From a virus: a stretch of 23,845 nt of DNA. Numbering within the stretch: the first letter of the stretch is position 1; each line of letters starts with the position of its first letter. The stretch lies in IMG/VR virus record IMGVR_UViG_3300020473_000124, positions 1 to 23,845 of that record, one strand, 5' to 3'. The translations under genes and the position numbers were made by a program. The notes under the pieces are model-generated. The model made no database searches. It worked only from the letters and a program-made list of their open reading frames with translations, and was not told the DNA's origin. Shown in pieces: positions 8,553-16,087 of this stretch.

Positions 8553-10502
8553 ATGGCACAACAAACTATTGGTATAGGATCAGCGGCTAATGACGGCACA
8601 GGCGATCCATTAAGAACAGCATTTAATAAGATAAATGATAACTTTACAGAATTATATGGAACTTCAGCATTTGGACAACAAATAACACTTTCAGGAAACA
8701 AGGTTTCTTCTAATGTTACTAATGCAAATTTAGTTCTAGAAGCAAGTGGCACAGGTGCCATTGAATTTGAAGGATTTCAAATAAGAGATAATCACATTGA
8801 AGGAACTAGAAGTAACGAAGATATAAGAATAACTGCAAATGGTACAGGAAATATATTTGTAGGTGCAATCAAACTAAACGGTACAACTTTTAGTTCAGAT
8901 GACTCAACACTAATAACTTTTGCAGAAGGTGTTGATGTAACAGGTGCTTTAACAGGAACATCAGCATCTTTAAGTACTACTTTAGCAGTAACAGGTACAA
9001 CAACTTTAACAGGTGCAACAACTGTCAATAATACTTTGACAGCAAACTCAGTTACAACAAATGCCATTTCATCAAATGGTTCTAACGCAGATATTTCAAT
9101 ACAACCAAGCGGTACAGGTGACGTTGTAATCAGTGCTTTAAGAGTAAATGGCACAACATTAGATTCATCAGATTCAACTTCTGTTACAATAGCAGAAGCA
9201 GTTGATATCACAGGTGCATTAACAGGAACGTCAGGTAGTTTCAGTACAACATTAGGAGTAACTGGTTTAACTACTTTAAGTGGCGGAGCGACTGTGCTAG
9301 GCACTATGACAGCAGGTTCAGTGACTACAAATGCTATCTCATCAAATGGTTCAAATGCAGATATAAGCATTCAACCAAGTGGAACAGGTGATGTAGTATT
9401 GAGTGCATTAAGAGTAAATGGTACAACACTAGACTCATCAGATTCAACAGCAATTAATCTTGCAGAAAACGTAGATGTAACTGGAACATTAACCACAACA
9501 GATATTACAACAACAGGTAACATAGTAGTTTCAGGCAACATCGCACCAGCAACATTATCAATTGGTGACTTAAACATCACTGCAGATGGTTCAATCACTT
9601 CAGATTCAAATGGTGATATAGTTATTGATCCAGCAGGTACAGGTGCAATAGTATTAACAGGAACAGTAACTCACACAGGTACACAAAATACAACAGGACA
9701 ATTAAATGTTGATAATTTAAGAATTGATGGAAACACAATTTCTGCTCCATCATCAGGTGGTATTACTTTAACACCACAGGCTGGTTCAACAGTTGCATTA
9801 GGTGGAATTGCTACTGCTACTGAATTCCAAGCAACACTAGGTGAATTCACAACATTAAGAGCAGACAAAATTGAAAACGATACTTCAAACCATGCTTTAG
9901 AACTTGGAACACAAGGAACTGGTCCAGTTAAAATTGGACAAACTGAAATTTCAACAACTGCATCAACAATAACAGGTTTAGTTACAAATGGTGACATAAC
10001 AATCACTCCACAAGGTACAGGTGCAGTAACAACAGCAAACCAATTAACTTTAACAGGATCTTTTAAACAAGCAATACATACTTTCACAGGAGATGACGCA
10101 ATTACTGAGGCAGAACACGCAGGTAGAACATTATTACTTGGTGAAGTAGGCGGTAACGCACAGGTTACATTAACACTTCCAGATGCTACAGGTTCTGGTA
10201 CAACATATAAGTTTGTAGTAAGTGTAACAAACACATCTAACTACATTATTAAAGTGCCAGATGCTAATAACACTATTGACGGTATAATCACTTACTTAGA
10301 TTTAGATGGTACAGCAGTTACAGGATATGGAACAGCGGCGACTTCAGATACAATAACTTTGAATGGTACTACAACAGGTGGACTACTTGGTGATCATCTA
10401 GAATTAATTGATATAGCAACTGACCAATGGCACGTAAGAGGTTGTATGAGGGTTCCAACTAGTTCTAACCCAGCAACTCCATTTAGTGCTACTGTATCGT
10501 AA
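8553..10502 (+). CDS. Tail-fibre-like structural protein (649 aa)
   Basis: This is the third member of the local fibre family. The N-terminus (SAANDGTGDPLRTAFNKI, then NDNFTELY) matches the shared anchor module. The middle consists of beta repeats, including a 44-residue block duplicated 90 residues apart (from about residues 166 and 256) with one conservative I/L change. The C-terminal ~130 residues are different: they begin around GRTLLLGEVGG, include a TLTLPDATGSGTTYKF strand and end near DQWHVRGCM. This looks like a separate beta-sandwich tip domain. The gene has its own late-promoter candidate and ribosome site, so it is probably the first gene of a transcription unit. A fibre or appendage role is inferred; no enzymatic residues are recognised. 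Confidence 0.75.
   Translation: MAQQTIGIGSAANDGTGDPLRTAFNKINDNFTELYGTSAFGQQITLSGNKVSSNVTNANLVLEASGTGAIEFEGFQIRDNHIEGTRSNEDIRITANGTGNIFVGAIKLNGTTFSSDDSTLITFAEGVDVTGALTGTSASLSTTLAVTGTTTLTGATTVNNTLTANSVTTNAISSNGSNADISIQPSGTGDVVISALRVNGTTLDSSDSTSVTIAEAVDITGALTGTSGSFSTTLGVTGLTTLSGGATVLGTMTAGSVTTNAISSNGSNADISIQPSGTGDVVLSALRVNGTTLDSSDSTAINLAENVDVTGTLTTTDITTTGNIVVSGNIAPATLSIGDLNITADGSITSDSNGDIVIDPAGTGAIVLTGTVTHTGTQNTTGQLNVDNLRIDGNTISAPSSGGITLTPQAGSTVALGGIATATEFQATLGEFTTLRADKIENDTSNHALELGTQGTGPVKIGQTEISTTASTITGLVTNGDITITPQGTGAVTTANQLTLTGSFKQAIHTFTGDDAITEAEHAGRTLLLGEVGGNAQVTLTLPDATGSGTTYKFVVSVTNTSNYIIKVPDANNTIDGIITYLDLDGTAVTGYGTAATSDTITLNGTTTGGLLGDHLELIDIATDQWHVRGCMRVPTSSNPATPFSATVS
9048..9449 (+). repeat. 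Internal 270-bp duplication with a near-identical 44-residue block
   Basis: The block starting SVTTNAISSNGSNADISIQP occupies 9048-9179 and again 9318-9449, a spacing of 270 bases (90 residues). The proteins differ at one residue (I/L), while many third codon positions differ. A related version (SVTTNDITSNGSNADITIDP) occurs in the partial gene at the left edge of the window. Confidence 0.8.
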
Positions 10503-10523
10503 TAATACGTATCATAACAAAAA

Positions 10524-10538
10524 GTCTTAACATAAGAC
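10524..10538 (+). other. Short perfect inverted repeat
   Basis: GTCTTA, ACA, TAAGAC forms a 6-bp stem with a 3-base loop just after the fibre gene and 3 bases before the ATG at 10542. No T-run follows, so it is not a convincing rho-independent terminator. It could shape the leader of the small gene or be chance in AT-rich DNA. Confidence 0.35.
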
Positions 10539-10541
10539 AAT

Positions 10542-10697
10542 ATGAGAAAACATTATAACAACAAAAGACATCGATCTCCACGATCAGAAATTACTAGATT
10601 ACAAGAAGCACTTAAACGTGAAAGAGACCCTGTTGCACGTGAAAATATAAAGCAACACCTAGAACATTGGCATCGCACACAGAATAATAGATACTAA
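10542..10697 (+). CDS. Small basic helical protein, unknown function (51 aa)
   Basis: An ATG-to-TAA frame of 51 codons fills most of the 229-base gap between two structural genes. The product begins MRKHYNNKRHR, continues with a charged helix (LQEALKRERD) and ends with HLEHWHRTQNNRY. It is strongly basic and has no membrane segment or known motif. There is no clear ribosome site; a small hairpin lies just upstream. Its LQ.AL…LE.WH spacing loosely recalls the 83-residue protein at 13821 (LQKALLTYQ…LEQWHKN), so the two may be related small helical proteins flanking the Ig-like tail gene. That similarity is weak and is my own reading. Function unknown. Confidence 0.6.
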   Translation: MRKHYNNKRHRSPRSEITRLQEALKRERDPVARENIKQHLEHWHRTQNNRY

Positions 10698-10702
10698 AAC
10701 TC

Positions 10703-10710
10703 AATAAATA
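10703..10710 (+). promoter_or_regulatory. T4-type late promoter candidate
   Basis: AATAAATA lies 21 bases upstream of the ATG at 10732. By analogy with T4 late promoters the transcript would start near 10716, immediately before the ribosome site. Motif and position support it; no -35 element is expected for this class. Confidence 0.55.
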
Positions 10711-10716
10711 CTGACG

Positions 10717-10723
10717 AAGGAGT
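10717..10723 (+). promoter_or_regulatory. Shine-Dalgarno site of the Ig-like structural gene
   Basis: AAGGAGT is 8 bases upstream of the ATG at 10732 and fixes this start. Confidence 0.8.
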
Positions 10724-10731
10724 AAGTTTTA

Positions 10732-13242
10732 ATGTCGACACCAGTGTGGACAACCACAGCAGGTAAAATTGCGTCAATTGACGAACAAGTGGCATATTCG
10801 CTACAATTAGAAGCGAATACAGCCGATTCTACGGCTGTCACTTACTCCGTAATCGCAGGAAGCCTACCTTCAGGAATGGAACTTACTTCAACAGGCTTAC
10901 TGACAGGAATTCCAGCCGAGGTTTCGAAAAGAACTAGATATACCTTCGTCGTACGTGCCACGGCTGGAACAAAAATTACAGACAGAACATTTTATCTTGA
11001 TGTATCAGGTGCAGATGCTCCAACATTTACAACCGCTTCAGGACAACTTAAAATGGAAGATTCCACAAGAGTTGGACTTTATTGGATATTAGATGGTGGA
11101 CAAATGTCAGTTCAAATACAAGCAACTGATTCTGATACTGCGGCAGGACAACAATTAGTATATGAAATAGTACAAGGTGAATTGCCACCGGGTATTACTA
11201 TGTCAAGCACAGGATTAGTAACAGGAATAGTTCAATTAACAGAAGACATATTTGCTGATTCGCGTGGTGGTTATGATAATAATCAAGAAGCATACGATGA
11301 TGCAGTTTATGATAAAACAGTTACTACAAGAAGTATTTCAAGAAATTTTGATTTTATAGTTAGAGTTTCAGATGGTACAAGTTATGTAGATCAAAATAAT
11401 TCAATATTTGTTTATTCAGCAGATTATTGGAGAGTATCTAATACACAAATTACTATTGATATGACTATCCTTGATGGTTCACCTTTAACTATGGACCTAA
11501 GTGCTAATAGAAGACCAGTATTTAAAACAGCATCAGACCTTGGAACGTTTAGACACGACAACGCCTGTGTTATTAAAATTGATGTAGATGATTTTGATCC
11601 TTTACAAGCAGATTTAGAATATTCAATTCAATCAGGTGCATTACCTTCTGGATTAAACATTGATCTTAAAACAGGAGAAATATTTGGTACTCTGGCTAAA
11701 CAAGCCGCAATTGAAACCACTTACACTTTCACTGTAAGAGCAAATAGAGTTGTTAGTACAGGTATTCATGTTTTCACTGATCAAACTTTCACAATGAAAG
11801 TTATTGGAGAAATTGATATTGGAATAGCATTCTCAACTCCTACAGTTATTGGAACTTTGAGTGCTGACGTACCAAGCACATTATCAATTGTTGCAGTTGC
11901 AGAAAATACAAATAGAGTATTAACTTATGAAGTAACTTCAGGTTCTTTGCCAACTGGAATAACACTTTCTGAACAAGGTAATCTAATTGGAACTATTGAT
12001 CCGAGTGATTTCTCAGATTCAACAAGAGCATACACGTTTACAGTTTCAGTAAGTGACCAATACCAAGAAGCGGCAACATCAAAAGAATTTACTTTAAACA
12101 TTGATATACCATATACATCAATTGAATATGGAAGTATGGTTGGACATTCAACATCATTTATTGATCAAAATGTATTTTATAATATTGCACAAGATCCAAA
12201 CATAAACTCACCTGAGTACATATATCGACCAGAAGATACAAATTTTGGAATGAAATTAAATCCTGAAATGTTAATGATGGCAGGACTAGAAGCACAAACA
12301 CTACAAACATTCCAAAGACAAATGGAACAAAGTCACGCACCAAAAACTTTATATTTTGGAGAATTAAAAACTGCCATAGCAAAAGAAAGCGGTACTACAA
12401 AATACGAAGTTGTTTATATTGAAATGAAAGATGAATTTGTTAATAATAGTGGTACAGCAATTGGCGAATCAGTTACACTAAGAAGTGCAGTTGCAAAACC
12501 TATGATAGGTCCAAGAGCATCTACTACTGAAGCAACCACTGACATGAACGAATACGAAATTACTACAAGTGGTGGATTGGCATTTTCAACTTCTGGTTCC
12601 AAAGTAAGATATGCAAATCAATTATCGGCAGACTTAGACTTTATGGGAACACTTTATCCAAATGCAGTTGCAAATATGAGAAGCAGAATGAAAAGTTTAG
12701 GGCACAAAGAATGGGAACATCTACCTTTATGGATGAAAACAATACAAGCAGACAGCAAAGCACCATTAGGATTTGTATTAGCAGTGCCTATATGTTATTG
12801 TAAACCAGGCACATCTGCTCTATTAAAGAAAAGAATTAATGATAAATCGTTAACTTTTAGTAATATTCAATTTATTGTTGACAGATATCAAATTACTAAA
12901 AGTAAAATTACACCTGCTAAATTTACAGGTGATGGCTCAACTACTACATTTGAATTAGATGAGATTGTACATGAAGAAGATATTTTAGTTAAAGAAGGAA
13001 CTAGTACTGTTTACGTAGGAAATGGTGTATCAGCAGATAATAATATTGTTCCAACGTGGCTAACAGCAGACGGCACATTGAGATCAGCAGATCATGAATT
13101 TGGTATTGAACTTTCTCATAATACATCAACTGGTAAAACTACAATTACATTTACCAAAGAAGTACCGTCAGACGGCACTATTATTACAGTTGAAAGAGCC
13201 AACGATAAATATCTTAAATTTAGGAGCAAAGGAATATTTTAA
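10732..13242 (+). CDS. Ig-like (He_PIG-type) domain structural protein (836 aa)
   Basis: The N-terminal half holds four Ig-like segments recognised by a GSLPSGM.L...G.LTGIP signature: GSLPSGMELTSTGLLTGIP, GELPPGITMSSTGLVTGIV, GALPSGLNIDLKTGEIFGTL and GSLPTGITLSEQGNLIGTI. These fall at about residues 40-60, 145-165, 300-320 and 400-420. Such putative Ig folds are common in phage tail and adhesin proteins, where they bind surface carbohydrates or act as spacers. Residues about 470-700 are a different domain (YRPEDTNFGMKLNPEML, then QTFQRQMEQSHAPKTLYFGE). The last ~120 residues look like another beta domain that begins FTGDGSTTTFELDE. A tail or baseplate-associated structural role is inferred. 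It has its own late-promoter candidate and ribosome site, and its stop overlaps the next start (TAATG). Confidence 0.75.
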   Translation: MSTPVWTTTAGKIASIDEQVAYSLQLEANTADSTAVTYSVIAGSLPSGMELTSTGLLTGIPAEVSKRTRYTFVVRATAGTKITDRTFYLDVSGADAPTFTTASGQLKMEDSTRVGLYWILDGGQMSVQIQATDSDTAAGQQLVYEIVQGELPPGITMSSTGLVTGIVQLTEDIFADSRGGYDNNQEAYDDAVYDKTVTTRSISRNFDFIVRVSDGTSYVDQNNSIFVYSADYWRVSNTQITIDMTILDGSPLTMDLSANRRPVFKTASDLGTFRHDNACVIKIDVDDFDPLQADLEYSIQSGALPSGLNIDLKTGEIFGTLAKQAAIETTYTFTVRANRVVSTGIHVFTDQTFTMKVIGEIDIGIAFSTPTVIGTLSADVPSTLSIVAVAENTNRVLTYEVTSGSLPTGITLSEQGNLIGTIDPSDFSDSTRAYTFTVSVSDQYQEAATSKEFTLNIDIPYTSIEYGSMVGHSTSFIDQNVFYNIAQDPNINSPEYIYRPEDTNFGMKLNPEMLMMAGLEAQTLQTFQRQMEQSHAPKTLYFGELKTAIAKESGTTKYEVVYIEMKDEFVNNSGTAIGESVTLRSAVAKPMIGPRASTTEATTDMNEYEITTSGGLAFSTSGSKVRYANQLSADLDFMGTLYPNAVANMRSRMKSLGHKEWEHLPLWMKTIQADSKAPLGFVLAVPICYCKPGTSALLKKRINDKSLTFSNIQFIVDRYQITKSKITPAKFTGDGSTTTFELDEIVHEEDILVKEGTSTVYVGNGVSADNNIVPTWLTADGTLRSADHEFGIELSHNTSTGKTTITFTKEVPSDGTIITVERANDKYLKFRSKGIF
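13228..13233 (+). promoter_or_regulatory. Shine-Dalgarno site inside the upstream gene
   Basis: AAAGGA lies 8 bases before the ATG at 13242, inside the last codons of the Ig-like gene, and supports the TAATG-coupled start. Confidence 0.55.
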
Positions 13243-13805
13243 TGGCAAGTAATATAGTACCAGGAAACGTAGATGCAACCTTCCCAAAAGCAGGGCAGGA
13301 TAATAGTTCTCAAGGTTTTAGAGATAATTTTAATTCAATTCAAAATAATTTTACTGAAGCAAAAACAGAAATTGAAGCATTACAAACAAATAAGGCTAGT
13401 TTAGATGGATCAAGTAATTTTGCAGACAACGAAGTTACGAGAGCAACATTTAAAGATACTGCTGAAAAAGTATACGCACATGGTACAACAGGTGGATCAA
13501 TAACTCTAAATCATGGAAACGGACATTACCAAACAATCACAACAAATGCATCTGTAACATTGTCTTTTACAAATTTACCAGCAACAGGATCACTAGGTAG
13601 AATAGTGTTAGATATCACTTGCGCCGATGTAGCACACACATTAACTATTCCAAGTGCTGTAATTGTTGCCGATAACGTAACAGGAGGTGATGGATCGTCT
13701 GATACAATTACTTTTCCTGATAACAAAAGATTTTTATATGAATTTTTAACTCCAGATGGTGGCACAACAATACTAATGCACCAAATTGGTAAAGTTTATA
13801 TCTAA
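13242..13805 (+). CDS. Short fibre-like structural protein (187 aa)
   Basis: The N-terminus (NVDATFPKAGQDNSSQGFRD, then NFNSIQNNFTEAKTEIEALQ) is a diverged version of the anchor module of the larger fibres: a flexible Gly/Asp/Asn part, then a helix of N.NF.E type that runs on as a probable coiled coil to about residue 52. The C-terminal ~110 residues are beta-rich (GSITLNHGNGHYQTI, then LSFTNLPATGSLGRIVLDI) and end with FLYEFLTPDGG and MHQIGKVYI. This looks like a compact fibre or collar subunit: one oligomerising helix and one globular head. It overlaps the upstream stop by one base and is followed by a gene with an AGGGGG site. The role is inferred from neighbours. Confidence 0.65.
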   Translation: MASNIVPGNVDATFPKAGQDNSSQGFRDNFNSIQNNFTEAKTEIEALQTNKASLDGSSNFADNEVTRATFKDTAEKVYAHGTTGGSITLNHGNGHYQTITTNASVTLSFTNLPATGSLGRIVLDITCADVAHTLTIPSAVIVADNVTGGDGSSDTITFPDNKRFLYEFLTPDGGTTILMHQIGKVYI

Positions 13806-13810
13806 TAATT

Positions 13811-13816
13811 AGGGGG
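13811..13816 (+). promoter_or_regulatory. Shine-Dalgarno-like site of the 83-residue gene
   Basis: AGGGGG lies 4 bases before the ATG at 13821, in the 15-base gap after the preceding stop. Confidence 0.6.
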
Positions 13817-13820
13817 TACT

Positions 13821-14072
13821 ATGTACTTTCATCCATTACAAGAAGAAATTAATAATTTGTCTGACGAGGATATATCAAAAAGAATTAAAGAACTTTCTCG
13901 AAAAACGGCTATTGCTAGAAGAGGAAGAAATCCTGAGATGTTAGCAAACTTACAAAAAGCATTACTCACATATCAAGATGCTATTAGACAAAGAAGACTC
14001 GAACAATGGCACAAGAATTATAAAAAAGCAAGAGGTGAACCAGATCTCGGTGATTTAATCAACATGGAATAG
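13821..14072 (+). CDS. Small charged helical protein, unknown function (83 aa)
   Basis: The product is mainly predicted helix, rich in Lys, Arg, Glu and Gln. It has a NLSDEDISKRIKELSRKTAI segment, an RNPEMLANLQKALLTYQ segment and a C-terminal LEQWHKNYKKARGEP. No membrane segment, cysteine pair or catalytic motif is visible. The start is supported by an AGGGGG site. It follows the tail gene cluster directly, so a virion-assembly or minor structural role is plausible but unproven. A loose resemblance to the 51-residue protein at 10542 (LQ.AL, then LE.WH) is noted. Confidence 0.65.
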   Translation: MYFHPLQEEINNLSDEDISKRIKELSRKTAIARRGRNPEMLANLQKALLTYQDAIRQRRLEQWHKNYKKARGEPDLGDLINME

Positions 14073-14084
14073 TAAGTATTGTTG

Positions 14085-14720
14085 ATGTCAAACAGTTTTA
14101 GTTGGAAAACAAAATTCAAATCAATCATTATAGTAGATGGAGAATTATTTTCTAACGAGTATAATGTTAAACTTCATATAACTCCACACACAGCAAATTT
14201 AAAAGAACAAACAGAATATTTTGAAAGATTAAAAAATCTTTTTGAAATGGTATTTGCAAATACAATTACCACTTGGAGAGAAGAAAAACTTTATCATACA
14301 TTATCTAAAACTTCAAACAATAGATTTATTGAATTACCAAAGCCGCCATACGATCAAATAATGTCAGCAGTGTGTTTTTGTAAAGCAAATTCAGTATTAG
14401 ATTCGGTAATCACTGTTAGCAAATTAGAATTAAGCAGTTGGCAAGGCGATGGTATTACATATACAGTTGACAAAGACAGTAAAGAACTGTTATTATTAGA
14501 TACACCCAATTGGTTTTCAGAAAAATACAACAATTTTGATCCATGGTGGTTAAGGGCAGACACGGCAACATATGACAAAGAACTTGATAAAGGCATATAC
14601 ACAGGACACTTTAGTTGGAAAGCAGAAAAAATACCAGTTGACAAGAAGCACGAGTACCATGCTAAAATATTTGAGTTTAACCCAAAGGTTTTAGATGGTG
14701 GCAAAGACAAAAATAAATGA
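14085..14720 (+). CDS. Protein of unknown function, probable late/structural (211 aa)
   Basis: I do not recognise the family. The protein starts MSNSFSWKTKFKS and is rich in Trp and other aromatics (TTWREEKLYHTL, SSWQGDGITYTVD, NFDPWWLRAD, HFSWKAEK). It has no signal peptide or membrane segment. I chose the ATG at 14085; two TTG codons immediately upstream (14079, 14082) could extend it by two residues but are less likely starts. There is no clear ribosome site. The 3' end overlaps the next gene by 26 bases in another frame. Its position directly after the tail genes suggests a baseplate or tail-assembly role, which is inference only. Confidence 0.7.
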   Translation: MSNSFSWKTKFKSIIIVDGELFSNEYNVKLHITPHTANLKEQTEYFERLKNLFEMVFANTITTWREEKLYHTLSKTSNNRFIELPKPPYDQIMSAVCFCKANSVLDSVITVSKLELSSWQGDGITYTVDKDSKELLLLDTPNWFSEKYNNFDPWWLRADTATYDKELDKGIYTGHFSWKAEKIPVDKKHEYHAKIFEFNPKVLDGGKDKNK

Positions 14721-15216
14721 GACAGGTGATTGCATTTTTACAGAACAAGATGCAATAGATATTCTTTATAACAATCCAGATTTTGACATTTCTAAAATAT
14801 TTTTTGATGATATTCAAAAATATAACGATAGTCTAAATGCAACTGGTTTAGATTTTCCAATGTTAAAGACTATACCACGAAGACCTACACCAGCAGAGTT
14901 TGACAAAAGAAATTGTGAACAATGGCATATGCCTGGAAAATATTATAAAATTAATGTGTTACAATGGTTATTAGAAAAGTGTCAAACAGATGAGGAAAAA
15001 ATACGTGTGCAAAATGAATATGATCTATTTGAAAAGAAAAACTTTATTAGGGTTTTACAGTTTTTAATATATTTTGTAGATACTTTAAGAGAGAATAATG
15101 TAGTATGGGGTGTGGGCAGAGGTAGTAGTGTAGCAAGTTTTTGTTTATTTTTAATAGGTGTACATAAAATAAATCCACTACTATACAATTTAGATTACAC
15201 TGAATTTTTAAGATGA
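14695..15216 (+). CDS. DNA polymerase III alpha-like palm fragment (173 aa)
   Basis: The C-terminal half matches the start of the bacterial Pol III alpha (DnaE/PolC) palm. A helical NEYDLFEKKNF...FVDTLRENN stretch leads into VVWGVGRGSSVASF (residues 136-149) and then INPLLYNLDYTEFLR at the C-terminus. In DnaE the corresponding motif is G.GRGS...S, ending with DPL.Y.L.FERFL, and the Gly-Arg-Gly-Ser loop contacts the incoming nucleotide. The phage protein stops just before the Asp-x-Asp metal-binding strand, so it cannot be a polymerase by itself. There is no PHP, fingers or tau-binding region. The N-terminal ~100 residues are less clear but include a PRRPTPAEFDKRN stretch. It may be a regulator or decoy of host Pol III, or a domesticated remnant; the function is unknown. 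The frame is clean and starts inside the preceding gene. Confidence 0.7.
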   Translation: MVAKTKINETGDCIFTEQDAIDILYNNPDFDISKIFFDDIQKYNDSLNATGLDFPMLKTIPRRPTPAEFDKRNCEQWHMPGKYYKINVLQWLLEKCQTDEEKIRVQNEYDLFEKKNFIRVLQFLIYFVDTLRENNVVWGVGRGSSVASFCLFLIGVHKINPLLYNLDYTEFLR

Positions 15217-15242
15217 TAAGTAAAACATAATAGGAGCATAAA

Positions 15243-15623
15243 ATGGTAGCAAGAGCACCCAGAAAAAGAATGTATAGAACAATGCAAGGTCGTATGATCG
15301 ACATAGAAAAATTAAGAGGTTCCAACGAAGATGTTAGAGCAGTTGGTAATATGAATGTCAATGCTAGAGGCGATATATTAGGACCGGGTGGATCAATAGC
15401 GGCAACTAAAGAAAAAGTTATTGCAAAATACTACGAGCAACCAAGAGGTAAAGTAGACGAAACTCCAGCAAGAGCAAAACCTACTCCACCAAGAAAGGTT
15501 CCACCAGCACCACAACCAAAAGCAGTAGAATCAAAACCTGCTCCAAGAACAAGACAAACAAAACCAAAAACTGCACCAGCACCTAAAAAAGGTATTGACG
15601 CGGCACTTGACGGAATAGAATAA
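15243..15623 (+). CDS. Basic Pro/Ala/Lys-rich protein, unknown function (126 aa)
   Basis: Residues 1-60 form a compact, probably conserved part (RTMQGRMIDIEKLRGSNEDV, then NMNVNARGDILGPGGSI). Residues 75-118 are a low-complexity basic tail rich in Pro, Ala and Lys (KPTPPRKVPPAPQPK, KPKTAPAPKKG), likely disordered and able to bind nucleic acid or act as a linker. It ends with IDAALDGIE. The ATG is preceded by AGGAG at a suitable distance. The last codons contain the promoter candidate for the co-chaperonin gene. I do not recognise the family. A virion-associated or scaffolding role is possible but unsupported. Confidence 0.65.
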   Translation: MVARAPRKRMYRTMQGRMIDIEKLRGSNEDVRAVGNMNVNARGDILGPGGSIAATKEKVIAKYYEQPRGKVDETPARAKPTPPRKVPPAPQPKAVESKPAPRTRQTKPKTAPAPKKGIDAALDGIE

Positions 15624-15635
15624 ATCTAATATAAT
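15607..15635 (+). promoter_or_regulatory. Sigma70-like promoter for the GroES-like gene
   Basis: TTGACG (15607-15612) and TATAAT (15630-15635) are separated by 17 bases, a near-consensus host-type promoter inside the end of the preceding gene. The predicted start, about 7 bases after the -10 box, is near 15642, only two bases before the ATG at 15644. No Shine-Dalgarno site is present, so the message may be leaderless. Confidence 0.6.
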
Positions 15636-15643
15636 ACTTCTAT

Positions 15644-16087
15644 ATGGGACAAATAGAAGATCTACAGAATAAAGGTTTCGGATCACACGGTGGTAAACAA
15701 TACACTGTTGATAACGATATTACTCCACTTAAAAAAAGAGTGCTTGTATCTGATATGCACTTTGGTGAAACAAGATCTAAAGGCGGTATTATACTTGTAG
15801 ATGACGATGGATCACAATCAGGTATCCATCCTAGATGGGCAAAAGTATATGCTATTGGAAATAAACAAGATGATGTTAAAGTTGGAGAATGGATATTAGT
15901 TTCACATGGTAGATGGTCTAGAGCATTCAAAGTTAAAAAAGACGGTGTTGAATTAGAAGTAAGAATGATAGATGAGAATGATATCTTACTTGTATCAGAA
16001 ACCGAACCAGAGCAAAATAGAAAACAGGCTGGGTATGTCAACACTGGTGGTATGGAGCAGATGACTAAACTACCCGGCAATGACTAA
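15644..16087 (+). CDS. GroES/gp31-like co-chaperonin (147 aa)
   Basis: It would cap the host GroEL ring during folding of phage proteins such as the major capsid protein, the job of T4 gp31. The GroES fold is recognisable: PLKKRVLV at residues 28-35, then the mobile loop GETRSKGGIIL at 41-51. That loop closely parallels the cellular ETKSAGGIVL loop, whose last hydrophobic residues dock into GroEL. It is followed by WAKVYAIGN and VKVGEWILV, the usual 'vGD.Vlv' strand, and NDILLV near residue 112. It is longer than typical GroES (about 97 residues) at both ends. It has no ribosome site and a strong sigma70-like promoter close to the ATG, suggesting early, host-polymerase transcription. It overlaps the next gene by 8 bases. 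Confidence 0.8.
   Translation: MGQIEDLQNKGFGSHGGKQYTVDNDITPLKKRVLVSDMHFGETRSKGGIILVDDDGSQSGIHPRWAKVYAIGNKQDDVKVGEWILVSHGRWSRAFKVKKDGVELEVRMIDENDILLVSETEPEQNRKQAGYVNTGGMEQMTKLPGND

Noticed and set aside
10524-10538. Inverted repeat as a rho-independent terminator
   Set aside because: The stem is only 6 bp and AT-rich, and no run of T follows.
14079-14084. Two TTG codons as the start of the 211-residue gene
   Set aside because: An ATG follows immediately at 14085 and there is no ribosome site that would favour TTG.
14639-14674. TTGACA box followed by TAAAAT as a promoter for the Pol III-like gene
   Set aside because: The spacing is about 19 bases, the -10 is weak and it lies well inside a coding region, so it is likely chance in AT-rich DNA.
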